From: Pseudomonas sp.
GTDB lineage: Bacteria > Pseudomonadota > Gammaproteobacteria > Pseudomonadales > Pseudomonadaceae
Reading direction: 5' to 3'
Length of the DNA: 5,451 bases
NCBI GenBank assembly: GCA_003527165.1
Contig: DPSI01000014.1
Span: 1 to 5,451 of the forward strand
Numbering within the stretch: position 1 is the first letter of the stretch; the number at the start of each line of letters is the position of its first letter. Shown here piece after piece: positions 1 to 5,318 of this stretch. A program made the translations under genes and the position numbers. The notes beneath the pieces were generated by a model. The model was not told where the DNA came from. It saw only the letters and a program-made list of their open reading frames with translations, and did not search any database.

Positions 1-603
1 GTAATGCGCAGGCGACTGGTAGGCGCTATCGTCGTCGGCATCGGCTGACGGATCGAACGCCATGTCGTGTCCGGTAAGACGGCTTTCCATCTCGCGCACT
101 TCGCGGGCTTCGACACCGAGGCTGTCGGCAACCCGCTCGACCTCGTCGTTGTTCAGCCAGGCCAGGCGCTTCTTCTGACTGCGCAGATTGAAGAACAGCT
201 TACGCTGCGCCTTGGTCGTGGCGACCTTGACGATGCGCCAGTTGCGCAGAATGAATTCGTGAATTTCGGCCTTGATCCAATGCACGGCGAAGGAGACCAG
301 GCGCACACCCATTTCCGGATTGAATCGCTTGACTGCCTTCATCAGGCCGACGTTGCCTTCCTGAATCAGGTCGGACTGAGCCAGACCATAACCCGAATAG
401 CTACGGGCGATGTGCACGACGAATCGCAGGTGGGCAAGAACCATCTGACGCGCGGCTTCAAGATCCTGATGGTAAAACAGGCGCTCTGCCAGGTCGCGTT
501 CCTGCTCGACCGTAAGCAGCGGAATGCTGTTGACCGTCTGCACGTAGGCCTCGAGATTGCCTCCCGGAACCAGGGCTTGAACAGGTTGCAGATTAGTAGT
601 CAT
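1..603 (-). CDS. rpoH: RNA polymerase heat-shock sigma factor RpoH (sigma-32), N-terminal 201 residues, cut by window edge
   Basis: This is the alternative sigma factor that directs RNA polymerase to heat-shock promoters (chaperones and proteases). I translated it by hand from the ATG at 603-601; it is open to base 1, giving 201 residues of a family usually about 284 long. Region 4 (-35 recognition) is therefore outside the window. Region 2 spans roughly residues 50-122 and includes [17 protein letters not shown] (78-94) and [15 protein letters not shown] (104-118), the core-binding and -10-recognition segment. The RpoH box QRKLFFNLR lies at 133-141; it distinguishes RpoH from housekeeping and stationary-phase sigma factors and is linked to core binding and turnover by FtsH/DnaK. 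The start is supported by a strong GGAGGA six bases upstream and the typical N-terminus MTTNLQPV. It lies 111 bp downstream of ftsX in the same direction. Nothing is broken in the visible part. Confidence 0.98.
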   Translation of the reverse strand, partial: MTTNLQPVQALVPGGNLEAYVQTVNSIPLLTVEQERDLAERLFYHQDLEAARQMVLAHLRFVVHIARSYSGYGLAQSDLIQEGNVGLMKAVKRFNPEMGVRLVSFAVHWIKAEIHEFILRNWRIVKVATTKAQRKLFFNLRSQKKRLAWLNNDEVERVADSLGVEAREVREMESRLTGHDMAFDPSADADDDSAYQSPAHY

Positions 604-608
604 GCAGA

Positions 609-614
609 TCCTCC
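609..614 (-). promoter_or_regulatory. Ribosome binding site of rpoH
   Basis: On the minus strand GGAGGA occupies 614-609, with GGAGG ending six bases before the ATG at 603. This is near-perfect complementarity to the 16S anti-Shine-Dalgarno at good spacing, and it fixes the rpoH start. The site lies inside a possible weak hairpin loop (arms 629-625 and 607-603). Confidence 0.85.
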
Positions 615-629
615 GATAATGAAGCTGCA

Positions 630-644
630 GCAGTTTAGCACTGC
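630..644 (-). repeat. Inverted repeat across the rpoH -10 region, possible 5' hairpin of the sigma-E transcript
   Basis: On the minus strand GCAGT (644-640) and ACTGC (634-630) flank the 5-base loop GCTAA. The repeat covers the extended -10 of the sigma-70-like promoter. A transcript starting near 643 from the sigma-E-like promoter would carry it as a 5'-terminal stem-loop; a transcript from the sigma-70-like promoter would not. There is no U-tract, so it is not a terminator. Confidence 0.5.
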
Positions 645-659
645 CGGATGAGACTGCAA
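632..659 (-). promoter_or_regulatory. Candidate sigma-70 promoter for rpoH with extended -10
   Basis: Reading the minus strand, TTGCAG (659-654) is followed after 16 bases by TAAACT (637-632). The TGC directly before the -10 (640-638) provides the TGn extended -10 element. Initiation would be expected near 625, leaving a leader of about 22 nt before the rpoH ATG. Pseudomonas rpoH is known to be transcribed from housekeeping as well as sigma-24 promoters, which agrees with this pairing. The assignment is from motif reading only; the -35 is imperfect. Confidence 0.55.
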
Positions 660-677
660 GTCTATGGAAAAGTTTCC
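649..677 (-). promoter_or_regulatory. Candidate sigma-E/AlgU (sigma-24) promoter for rpoH
   Basis: On the minus strand GGAAACTT (677-670) is followed after exactly 16 bases by TCTCA (653-649). The sigma-E/AlgU consensus is GAACTT, 16-17 bases, TCTGA or similar. Initiation would be near 643, giving a leader of about 40 nt. P. aeruginosa and P. putida rpoH are known to have an envelope-stress sigma promoter, so this is the natural candidate for it. Its -10 overlaps the end of the -35 of the downstream sigma-70-like promoter (659-654), so the two could compete for polymerase. Confidence 0.6.
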
Positions 678-684
678 TTACAGC

Positions 685-699
685 TATAGAAGTTCTATA
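685..699. repeat. Perfect 15 bp palindrome upstream of rpoH promoters
   Basis: TATAGAA-G-TTCTATA reads as 7 bp arms around a single central base (692). It sits in the AT-rich gap between ftsX and rpoH, just upstream of the sigma-E-like -35. The minus strand reading contains a second GAACTT (695-690), but I found no matching -10 at 16-18 bases, so it does not look like another sigma-E promoter. A one-base centre is too tight for an RNA hairpin, which makes a dimeric regulator site the more natural reading. No regulator can be named. Confidence 0.6.
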
Positions 700-714
700 T
701 CTATCAATAACTTA

Positions 715-1725
715 TCAGCGCGGAGCAAGCTCGCTCAAGTGCCTTGCAACAGCCAACCAGGCACCAATGTAGCCCAGCAGCAAGGCGCCAAGCACCAGCG
801 ACAGGCCATCTTCGGCCGGCACCCCGGCCAAGCCGAAGTCGCTGCCGTACAAACCGGCCAGCCCGACGACCGCCTCGTTCAGCCAGCCCAATCCATACGC
901 CAGCAGCAACCAGGCCATCAGTCCGGCGCCCAGGCCGTACAAAGCGCCCATGTAAAGAAAGGGACGCCGTACGTAGCCGTCGGTTCCACCGACCAGCTTG
1001 ACCACTTCGATCTCGGTACGGCGGTTTTCGATGTGCAGGCGAATGGTATTGCCGATCACCAGCAGCAGCGTCGCGATAAGCAACAGGCTGAGACCAAAGA
1101 CGAAACGATCACCCAACTTCAGAATGGCAGTCAGCCGCTCGACCCAGAGCAGGTCCAGCTGCGCCTGTTCCACGCCAGACAGCGCTGCCAAACGCTGGCG
1201 AAGGGCTTCGAGGTTGTCGCGGTCGACCTCGCTAGGGGTCACCAGGATCACACCGGGTAGCGGATTGTCCGGCAGTTCACGCAACGCTTCGCCAAGCCCG
1301 GACAATTGCTGAAATTCCTCCAGCGCCTCCTCGCGACTGATCCAGCTGGCCTCCGACACATCCGGCATTGCCAGGATCTGCTCGCGAAACGCCCGCCCCT
1401 GCTGCGCGTCTACATCCAGCTGCATGAACAGCGAAATCTGCGCCGCACGCTGCCAGGAACCACCGAGCCGCTCGACGTTGTCCAGCAGCAACGCCAAGCC
1501 CATGGGCAGGCTCAACGCAACAGCCATGACCAGACAGGTGAAGAAGCTGCCGATCGGCTGTTTGATCAGTCTGCCGACGCTATCGACCACACTGGCTCGG
1601 TGGCTTTCCACCCACGCATGGAACAGCGTCTTGAAGTCCGGCTCGTCGCTTCTGGGCTGCTCGGGCTTGCTCCGCACGCCGCCGGCGCGCTCGGCCGGGT
1701 TCGGGTTGTGCTCGGGCGCGCTCAT
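715..1725 (-). CDS. ftsX: Cell division ABC transporter permease-like protein FtsX
   Basis: FtsX is the membrane half of the FtsEX complex. It links ATP hydrolysis by FtsE in the cytoplasm to activation of periplasmic peptidoglycan amidases at the septum, through EnvC-type partners. The 336-residue product has a hydrophilic, Pro/Glu-rich cytoplasmic N-terminus (1-60) and a first membrane helix at about 61-81. A periplasmic domain follows at about 82-205, then three further helices near 208-228, 257-279 and 305-326. This is the four-helix FtsX topology. The cytoplasmic segment RTEIEVVKLVGGTDGYVRRPF (236-256) is the conserved FtsE-contact region. The ATG overlaps the ftsE stop (ATGA, 1725-1722) and has GGAGG seven bases upstream, supporting both start and coupling. 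Length is normal for Pseudomonas, and the N-terminal extension is the least conserved part of the family. Confidence 0.97.
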   Translation of the reverse strand: MSAPEHNPNPAERAGGVRSKPEQPRSDEPDFKTLFHAWVESHRASVVDSVGRLIKQPIGSFFTCLVMAVALSLPMGLALLLDNVERLGGSWQRAAQISLFMQLDVDAQQGRAFREQILAMPDVSEASWISREEALEEFQQLSGLGEALRELPDNPLPGVILVTPSEVDRDNLEALRQRLAALSGVEQAQLDLLWVERLTAILKLGDRFVFGLSLLLIATLLLVIGNTIRLHIENRRTEIEVVKLVGGTDGYVRRPFLYMGALYGLGAGLMAWLLLAYGLGWLNEAVVGLAGLYGSDFGLAGVPAEDGLSLVLGALLLGYIGAWLAVARHLSELAPR

Positions 1726-2393
1726 CGGGCCGCCTCCCCATCGCCAATCAATCGGCCACGCTGGAGAGTGAGCATGCGATGACGCATGCGGGCGATCAGC
1801 GCCAGGTCATGACTGGCGATCAGCACGGTGGTGCCGAGGCGATTGATGTCTTCGAATACACCCATGATTTCTGCTGCCAGGCGCGGGTCGAGGTTGCCGG
1901 TCGGTTCGTCGGCGAGCAACAGCGCCGGGCGGTGTACCACGGCGCGAGCGATGCCCACACGTTGCTGCTGCCCGGTCGAGAGGTCGGATGGGTATTGCAG
2001 CGCCTTGTCCTTCAGACTCACGCGTTCCAGCGCGGTCATCACCCGCTGACCGATCTCGCGCTTGTTCAAGCCGAGGATCTGCAATGGCAGCGCGGCGTTG
2101 TCGAACACGGTGCGGTCGAACAGCAGCTGGTGGTTCTGGAACACCACGCCGATCTGCCGACGAAGAAAGGGAATCTGGGCATTGCTGATCCGCGACAGGT
2201 CCTGTCCTGCCAATAGCAGCTTGCCACTGGTCGGCCGTTCCATCGCCAACAGCAGGCGCAGCAAGGTGCTTTTGCCAGCGCCGGAGTGACCGGTGACGAA
2301 GAGGAATTCACCGCGCTGAACGTGGAAGGACAGTTCGTGCAATCCAGTATGACCGTTTGGGTAGCGCTTGCCGACCTGATCGAAACGAATCAT
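1722..2393 (-). CDS. ftsE: Cell division ATP-binding protein FtsE
   Basis: FtsE is the cytoplasmic ABC ATPase that pairs with FtsX at the divisome. The 223-residue product has every ABC element in order: Walker A GHSGAGKST (35-43), Q-loop glutamine in VFQN (Q86), signature LSTGQQQR (138-145), Walker B ALLLADEP (157-164) with catalytic E163, D-loop GNLDP (166-170) and switch histidine H195 in IASHD. The signature reads LSTGQ rather than textbook LSGGQ; the change is conservative and I believe it is usual in Pseudomonas. The start overlaps the ftsY stop (ATGA, 2393-2390). The nearest purine run, GGGGG at 2410-2406, is 12 bases from the ATG, too far to be a good ribosome site. Translation therefore probably depends on ribosomes finishing ftsY. 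Catalytic residues are all present. Confidence 0.98.
   Translation of the reverse strand: MIRFDQVGKRYPNGHTGLHELSFHVQRGEFLFVTGHSGAGKSTLLRLLLAMERPTSGKLLLAGQDLSRISNAQIPFLRRQIGVVFQNHQLLFDRTVFDNAALPLQILGLNKREIGQRVMTALERVSLKDKALQYPSDLSTGQQQRVGIARAVVHRPALLLADEPTGNLDPRLAAEIMGVFEDINRLGTTVLIASHDLALIARMRHRMLTLQRGRLIGDGEAAR
1733..1737 (-). promoter_or_regulatory. Ribosome binding site of ftsX, inside the ftsE coding end
   Basis: On the minus strand GGAGG at 1737-1733, within a GGGGAGG run, is seven bases before the ftsX ATG. It lies inside the last codons of ftsE. ftsX can thus start independently as well as by coupling, unlike ftsE, which has no good site. Confidence 0.75.
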
Positions 2394-3730
2394 GACGAGG
2401 CGCTACCCCCGCTCGGCCCTTTCTCGGCGAACAGCGCATTGACGAAGGCGTCCGCCTCGAAGGTGCGCAAATCGTCGATGCCCTCACCGACGCCAATGTA
2501 GCGAATCGGCGTGCCGAATTGCTTGGCCAGGGCGAAGATCACCCCACCTTTGGCGGTGCCATCGAGCTTGGTCAGTGCCAGCCCGGTGAGTTCAACGGCC
2601 TGATTGAACTGACGGGTCTGATTGATGGCGTTCTGGCCGGTGCCGGCATCGAGCACCAGCAGGACCTCATGCGGCGCCGTTTCATCCAGCTTGCCCATGA
2701 CCCGACGGACCTTCTTCAGCTCTTCCATCAGGTTGTCCTTGGTGTGCAGCCGTCCAGCCGTGTCGGCGATCAGGACATCTATGCCACGGGCCTTCGCCGC
2801 TTGCACCGCGTCGAAGATCACCGAGGCGGAGTCGGCGCCGGTGTGCTGTGCGATCACGGCGATGTTGTTGCGTTCACCCCAGACCTGCAGCTGTTCGACC
2901 GCAGCGGCGCGGAAGGTGTCGCCGGCGGCCAGCATGACCTTTTTGCCTTCCAGTTGCAGCTTCTTCGCCAGCTTGCCGATGGTGGTGGTCTTGCCGACGC
3001 CGTTGACGCCGACCACCAGGATCACGAACGGCTGCTTACTGCCATCTATCGACAGCGGCTGCTCGACCGGCTTGAGCAAGCTGGCCAGCTCTTCCTGCAG
3101 CGCCTTGTACAGCGCGCCGCTATCGGCCAGTTCCTTGCGCGATACCCGCCGTGCGAGGTTCTGCATGATCGCCGTGGTGGCTTCGACGCCGACATCTGCG
3201 GTCAGCAAGCGGGTTTCGAGCTCGTCCAGCAAGTCGTCATCGATGGCCTTTTTGCCCAGGAACAGGCTGGCCATGCCTTCGCCGATGCTGGCGCTGGTCT
3301 TCGACAGCCCCTGTTTGAGGCGAGCGAAGAACCCCAGTTTGGTCGGTGCTTCTACCTCGGCGGGAGCAGGCGCCGGCTCGACCGCAATCTCGGCCAGTGC
3401 CGGGGCCTCCGGCTCCTCCTCGGGCCGAACGAGCTCTGGTCCAGGTTCCGGTTCCGGTTCGAACTCGGCCTGCAGGGCGGGCTTGATTTCCGGCGCTGCT
3501 TCGGGCTCCGGCTGGTCGACGCCAGACTCGGCGCGCGGCGATTCTTCGGCCGGCTGCTCTTCGGTCAGGCCGGTATCGGACTCGTCAGCGAACGGCTGGC
3601 TGTCTTCCAGCGGCTCGGCAGGCGGCGGCTCGGCTGCCGGGGTTTGCGGCTTCTTGCGCAACCAGCCGAACAGGCCTTTCTTCTCGCCAGCCGCAGCCGG
3701 CGTCTTCTTATCGTCGTTGGAACCAAACAT
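2390..3730 (-). CDS. ftsY: Signal recognition particle receptor FtsY
   Basis: FtsY is the SRP-receptor GTPase that docks Ffh-ribosome complexes at the inner membrane for co-translational insertion through SecYEG. From the ATG at 3730 the product has 446 residues. It has a basic/amphipathic N-terminal patch [12 protein letters not shown] (16-27) and a long acidic Pro/Glu/Ala-rich A domain (about 30-128). A second membrane-targeting helix [14 protein letters not shown] (131-144) opens the N domain (about 131-225). The G domain carries P-loop GVNGVGKTT (241-249), DTFRAAA (271-277), DTAGR (323-327), TKLD (387-390) and GVGEGIDDL (413-421). An in-frame GTG at 3775 would add 15 residues. I prefer the ATG because the product then begins MFGSNDDKK as in other Pseudomonas FtsY, and because a likely transcription start near 3784 would leave the GTG almost no leader. 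It is the first gene of ftsY-ftsE-ftsX. Confidence 0.97.
   Translation of the reverse strand: MFGSNDDKKTPAAAGEKKGLFGWLRKKPQTPAAEPPPAEPLEDSQPFADESDTGLTEEQPAEESPRAESGVDQPEPEAAPEIKPALQAEFEPEPEPGPELVRPEEEPEAPALAEIAVEPAPAPAEVEAPTKLGFFARLKQGLSKTSASIGEGMASLFLGKKAIDDDLLDELETRLLTADVGVEATTAIMQNLARRVSRKELADSGALYKALQEELASLLKPVEQPLSIDGSKQPFVILVVGVNGVGKTTTIGKLAKKLQLEGKKVMLAAGDTFRAAAVEQLQVWGERNNIAVIAQHTGADSASVIFDAVQAAKARGIDVLIADTAGRLHTKDNLMEELKKVRRVMGKLDETAPHEVLLVLDAGTGQNAINQTRQFNQAVELTGLALTKLDGTAKGGVIFALAKQFGTPIRYIGVGEGIDDLRTFEADAFVNALFAEKGPSGGSASS
3443..3460 (-). repeat. Hexanucleotide tandem repeat in the acidic A domain of ftsY
   Basis: Three in-frame units (GAACCG, GAACCG, GAACCT on the coding strand) encode Glu-Pro three times, residues 91-96 of FtsY. 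The unit is a multiple of three, so copy-number change by slippage would lengthen or shorten the disordered A domain without a frameshift. It is short and may only reflect the domain's Glu/Pro composition. Confidence 0.6.
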
Positions 3731-3731
3731 G

Positions 3732-3745
3732 GAGAAGATTTTCTC
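3732..3745 (-). promoter_or_regulatory. Small hairpin directly before the ftsY start codon
   Basis: On the minus strand GAGAA (3745-3741), loop AATC and TTCTC (3736-3732) form a 5 bp inverted repeat ending one base before the ftsY ATG. The only purine-rich ribosome-site candidate, GAGAA, is the 5' arm, so folding would hide it. With no better Shine-Dalgarno visible, initiation of ftsY may be weak or controlled by this fold. The role is inferred and predicted stability is low. Confidence 0.35.
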
Positions 3746-3790
3746 AAGAGGGCGAAACGCCGGCGGCCACGCCACCGGCCAGACGGGGCT

Positions 3791-3820
3791 ATCCTAGCAC
3801 TGCGCAACCGCCTGCGCTAA
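3791..3820 (-). promoter_or_regulatory. Candidate promoter of the ftsY-ftsE-ftsX operon
   Basis: On the minus strand an extended -10, TGC then TAGGAT (3796-3791), stands 18 bases downstream of a poor -35, TTAGCG (3820-3815). Initiation near 3784 would give a leader of about 54 nt to the ftsY ATG. The strength lies in the extended -10, while the -35 matches only weakly, so an activator or the extended element alone may drive it. It lies back to back with the rightward M16 promoter. Confidence 0.5.
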
Positions 3821-3824
3821 GCGC
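3814..3824. repeat. 11 bp palindrome over the ftsY -35 position
   Basis: GCGCT-A-AGCGC is a perfect 5 bp palindrome with one central base (3819). It overlaps the weak -35 of the candidate ftsY promoter. In GC-rich DNA a palindrome of this size can arise by chance, so an operator role is only a suggestion. Confidence 0.35.
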
Positions 3825-3872
3825 GGCCATCAGACGCCACACGACGCGATAGATCTCCGAGGGTCTGCCGCT

Positions 3873-3901
3873 TTGCCCTGACCCCAACGCCCCAGTACCA
3901 T
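3873..3901 (+). promoter_or_regulatory. Candidate sigma-70 promoter of the M16 peptidase genes
   Basis: TTGCCC (3873-3878) and TACCAT (3896-3901) are separated by exactly 17 bases; each hexamer matches its consensus at four of six positions. Initiation would be near 3908, giving a leader of about 58 nt to the ATG at 3966. The -10 contains the in-frame ATG at 3900, which would then not be transcribed; this argues for the downstream start. Confidence 0.5.
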
Positions 3902-3913
3902 GCCTTGCGTGCT

Positions 3914-3940
3914 CCCGCCTGCCGGCGCCGTCGCGGCGGG
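3914..3940 (+). repeat. GC-rich inverted repeat in the M16 leader
   Basis: CCCGCC (3914-3919) and GGCGGG (3935-3940) form a perfect 6 bp all-G/C stem. The 15-base loop itself contains the palindrome CGGCGCCG. If transcription starts near 3908 this would be a hairpin close to the 5' end of the mRNA, ending 25 bases before the ATG at 3966. No T-run follows, so it is not a classical terminator. Confidence 0.45.
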
Positions 3941-3965
3941 ATTCATCCCTGAACGAGCCCTGAAT

Positions 3966-5318
3966 ATGCCCCTGATGCTACGCCGCGCCGCTGCCCTTTT
4001 ACTCGGCGCTCTGTACCTGCCATTGGTCATCGCAGCCGACGGCCAACCCACCCACGAATTCGTTCTGGACAACGGCCTCAAGGTGATCGTGCGTGAAGAT
4101 CACCGCGCGACGGTTGTGGTCTCTCAGCTCTGGTACAAGGTCGGTTCCAGCTACGAGTCGCCCGGGCAGACCGGGCTTTCCCACGCGCTCGAGCACATGA
4201 TGTTCAAGGGCAGCCGCAAGCTCGAGGCCGGGGAAGCCTCACGCATCCTGCGCGAGCTCGGCGCCGAGGAGAACGCCTTCACCAGCGACGATTACACCGC
4301 TTACTACCAGGTACTGGCGCGTGATCGCCTGGCCGTCGCCTTCGAACTGGAGGCCGACCGCCTCGCCAGTCTCAGGCTGCCGGCGGACGAGTTTGCCCGT
4401 GAAATCGAGGTGATCAAGGAGGAGCGCCGGCTGCGCACCGACGACAAGCCGAGCGCGTTAGCCTTTGAACGCTTCAAGGCCATGGCCTACCCGGCCAGCG
4501 GTTACCACACCCCGACGATCGGCTGGATGGCCGACCTCGAGCGCATGACGGTCGATGAGCTGCGCAGCTGGTATCAGGCCTGGTATGCGCCCAACAACGC
4601 CACCCTCGTGGTGGTCGGCGACGTCACGCCGGACGAGGTGCGCACGCTGACCGAGCGATATTTCGGCCCGATCGAGCGGCGCCCGATACCCAGCGCCAAG
4701 CGCCCGCTGGAGCTGGACGAGCCCGGCGAGCGGCGACTCACTCTGCAGGTGAAAACCCAGGTGCCCACCCTGGTCATGGCGTTCAACACGCCCAGCCTGG
4801 CTACCGAGGATGACCCTCGGCAGATTCATGCGCTGCGGCTGATCAGCGCGCTGCTCGACGGCGGCTACAGCGCACGCCTGCCCGAGCAACTCGAGCGCGG
4901 CGAGGAGCTGGTGACCAGTGCATCGGCCTGGTACAACGCCTATGCCCGCGGCGACAGCCTGTTCGTGCTCAGCGCTGCGCCGAACATGCAGAAAGGCCGA
5001 ACCCTCGAGGAAGTCGAGGCAGGCCTCTGGCAACAACTCGAACGGCTCAAGCAGAGCGCGCCCTCGGAGGAGGAACTGGGACGGGTACGCGCCCAGGTCA
5101 TAGCCGGCCTGGTTTACGAGCGCGACTCCATCACCCAGCAGGCCACCACCATCGGCCAGCTGGAAACCGTCGGAATGTCCTGGCGGCTCATGGATGAGGA
5201 GCTCAGCGCACTGGAAGCGGTAACACCGGAGGACATCCAGCAAGCCGCTCGCACCTGTTTCACCCGCTCTCGCCTGAGCGTTGCCCATGTTCTACCCGAG
5301 GAATCCAGCGATGAGTGA
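3966..5318 (+). CDS. Periplasmic zinc metallopeptidase of the M16B (pitrilysin-like) family
   Basis: This is an M16B peptidase, predicted to cut peptides in the periplasm; substrates are unknown. From the ATG at 3966 the product has 450 residues, the usual single-unit M16B length. The N-terminus has basic RR (6-7), a hydrophobic core and cleavage near VIA-AD (21-25), a Sec signal peptide. The inverted zinc motif HALEH is at 73-77 (ligands H73 and H77, catalytic E76). The distal ligand is probably E153 in VIKEERR, at mitochondrial-processing-peptidase spacing. WYAPNNATLVVVGD (206-219) closes the first M16 lobe, and GGYSARLPEQLER (299-311) lies in the second. I chose 3966 because it puts the signal peptide at the very N-terminus. 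Starting at 3900 would bury it behind 22 residues and lies in a probable -10. The ribosome site is weak (GAACGAG, 3951-3957). It overlaps the next gene by 8 nt, as in paired M16 operons. Confidence 0.93.
   Translation: MPLMLRRAAALLLGALYLPLVIAADGQPTHEFVLDNGLKVIVREDHRATVVVSQLWYKVGSSYESPGQTGLSHALEHMMFKGSRKLEAGEASRILRELGAEENAFTSDDYTAYYQVLARDRLAVAFELEADRLASLRLPADEFAREIEVIKEERRLRTDDKPSALAFERFKAMAYPASGYHTPTIGWMADLERMTVDELRSWYQAWYAPNNATLVVVGDVTPDEVRTLTERYFGPIERRPIPSAKRPLELDEPGERRLTLQVKTQVPTLVMAFNTPSLATEDDPRQIHALRLISALLDGGYSARLPEQLERGEELVTSASAWYNAYARGDSLFVLSAAPNMQKGRTLEEVEAGLWQQLERLKQSAPSEEELGRVRAQVIAGLVYERDSITQQATTIGQLETVGMSWRLMDEELSALEAVTPEDIQQAARTCFTRSRLSVAHVLPEESSDE
5298..5303 (+). promoter_or_regulatory. 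Ribosome binding site of the second exported gene
   Basis: GAGGAA at 5298-5303 stands seven bases before the ATG at 5311, inside the last codons of the M16 peptidase gene. It decides the start of the overlapping downstream gene in favour of 5311 over the in-frame ATG at 5329. Confidence 0.75.

Noticed and set aside
67..651. A 194-codon open frame on the plus strand
   Set aside because: It is antisense to rpoH and its leader. The minus-strand frame encodes RpoH with its diagnostic box, so this is a shadow.
690..695. GAACTT on the minus strand as the -35 of another sigma-E promoter
   Set aside because: No TCTGA-like -10 occurs 16-18 bases downstream. The match is better explained by the 15 bp palindrome.
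702..707. TTGATA on the minus strand as the -35 of an upstream rpoH promoter
   Set aside because: At 16-18 bases downstream there is no acceptable -10; the nearest TATAGC lies only 13 bases away.
604..714. A Rho-independent terminator after ftsX
   Set aside because: No GC-rich stem followed by a T-run is present on the minus strand. The inverted repeats there lack a U-tract, so read-through into rpoH is likely.
604..714. DnaA boxes like those in the E. coli rpoH promoter region
   Set aside because: No TTATCCACA-like 9-mer was found; TTATCAGCG at the ftsX end is too divergent.
664..1260. A 198-codon Gln-rich open frame on the plus strand, with other plus-strand frames at 1306-1782 and 1779-2216
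   Set aside because: These are antisense to ftsX and ftsE, with compositions explained by reversal of those genes' codons and no visible domain or good ribosome site.
2519..3820. A 433-codon open frame on the plus strand, and a 391-codon one at 2622-3797
   Set aside because: Both lie antisense to ftsY, whose GTPase motifs are unmistakable. Their products are low-complexity Arg/Leu/Gly- or Ser/Ala-rich strings with no recognisable domain, typical of GC-rich antisense shadows.
4458..5288. A 276-codon open frame on the minus strand
   Set aside because: It is wholly antisense to the M16 peptidase gene and has no recognisable domain. It is explained by the codon bias of the real gene.
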